A stretch of DNA of 59,515 bases from Chara braunii (lineage: Eukaryota > Streptophyta > Charophyceae > Charales > Characeae): contig BFEA01000322.1 of the NCBI GenBank assembly GCA_003427395.1, positions 17,863 to 77,377 on the forward strand, given 5' to 3'. The translations under genes were made by a program, and so were the position numbers. The notes below the pieces were generated by a model that made no database searches, had not been told where the DNA came from, and saw only the letters and a list, made by a program, of their open reading frames with translations. Positions 58,690 through 59,515 of the stretch are shown here, piece by piece (the first letter of the stretch is position 1; each line of letters opens with the position of its first letter).

Positions 58690-59515
58690 ATCGCCGCGGG
58701 GAATAAATTCAAAAATAAAGTTTTTTTTTTTTTTTTTTTTTTAAATAAACGTTGAACTGAAAGAGAGAATTCTTTTCTGGAAAAATAAATTCTGATTTAG
58801 ATTTAAATTTATTTACAAGAAAACGTGAAATTTCGAAAGAAAATATTTTCGAATTACGGGGAAAAAAAAAATTCTGAAAAGAATTTGGAAGAGGAAATTT
58901 TTTAAATATTTGGCAAGAATTTTTCAAAGGAAAATGTCCACATTTCAGAAAAAAGGATAATTAATTTCAAATAAAGAGACTAATTCAGTCGTGAATTAAT
59001 TGAATTTAGTCGAAATTAATTGAGGGGTTTAGAATAACATTTTTAAAAGAAAAATACTTCCGAATTGTAAAAAGAGTTTCGAGTTTCAACAAAAATTGCG
59101 AAAAGAAATTGTGAATTAAAATACAGGGAAAAATAATTAATTAGAATTATTTTTGAATTTCCAAATGAAATATCGAAAAAAGAGTTTAATTAATTTTAAC
59201 ATATTTTTAAAATTTTCGGAAAAAAATAAAAAATTAAGTAGAAATGTTTTGAAAAAGAAATGTTGAAAAAGAAATGTCGTAAAAGAGTTAAAATAATTCT
59301 AAAATATTTTTGAATTACAAAATTTCGAAAAAGAATGAATTAAATTTGTTTTTAAATTTCGAAGAAGAAATGCTGAGAAAGAAATGATTAAATCCTATGT
59401 ATTTCGAAAATTTCGAAAAAGAAAACACGTTTAAGAAAGAAATGAGTATTTTCGAATGTACAAAAAAAAAGAATATAAAATGGATTCTAGAAATGAATAA
59501 AATGAATTTTGATGT
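58690..59515. other. AT-rich, purine-biased stretch
   Basis: After a 22-base T-run (about 58721-58742), the plus strand is dominated by degenerate AATTTCGAAAAAGAAATG-like words to the window end. On the minus strand this would be the leader or LTR of the gag element. No TG...CA boundary could be fixed within the window. Confidence 0.5.

Overview
The window looks like intergenic, repeat-dominated nuclear DNA of a eukaryote, most probably a plant (streptophyte). The reasons are relics of Ty3-type LTR retrotransposons, one with a primer-binding site matching tRNA-Asp, long CT/CA microsatellites beside CACGTG (G-box) palindromes, dense nested repeats, sequencing gaps (N), and no dense coding. The species cannot be told from this sequence. 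I see no intact cellular protein gene. Most long open frames are chance frames.

Layout. 1-18240: about 18 kb of non-coding sequence built from diverged blocks present two or three times, in direct and inverted orientation. 18299-18948: a CT/CA microsatellite with a 513-base gap. 18949-20500: CT/CA, purine, G-box and C-rich modules, then GC-rich minisatellites. 20549-21330: three hairpins, one followed by a poly(A) run. 21440-26450: AT-rich sequence with a few tandem duplications. 26453-27340: a diverged LTR. 28130-29670: two arrays of small stem-loops. 31081-38694: an LTR retrotransposon on the minus strand with roughly 2 kb LTRs, a tRNA-Asp-type PBS, a decayed gag, no recognisable pol, and an array of about 17 stem-loop units next to its 3' LTR. 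39341-41045: an approximately 858-bp tandem duplication. 45874-47230: a repeat family carrying splice-donor-like CAGGTAAGT motifs. 49559-51600 (+): a decayed gag with coiled coil and zinc knuckle. 55740-56115: a minisatellite. 56801-58411 (-): a nearly complete gag with zinc knuckle. 58316-58675: a 154-bp-arm palindrome that copies the start of that gag in inverted orientation.

The most interesting signal is structural. Three separate tandem arrays (28257-28633, 28978-29665, 33441-34440) consist of units with a near-constant loop and a stem whose sequence differs from unit to unit while both arms remain complementary. This is a covariation-like pattern that plain sequence repetition does not explain. 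A second cross-cutting signal is a roughly 24-bp palindrome (core TACCCTTGTAAGGGTA) at five places from 33 to 54 kb. One copy sits exactly at an LTR terminus, where similarity between the two LTRs stops near its dyad centre.

No genes here can be shown to work together. The retroelement parts form element-level units (LTR, PBS, gag), all broken or lacking pol. All percentages and lengths are by-eye estimates, since no alignment or folding program was run.
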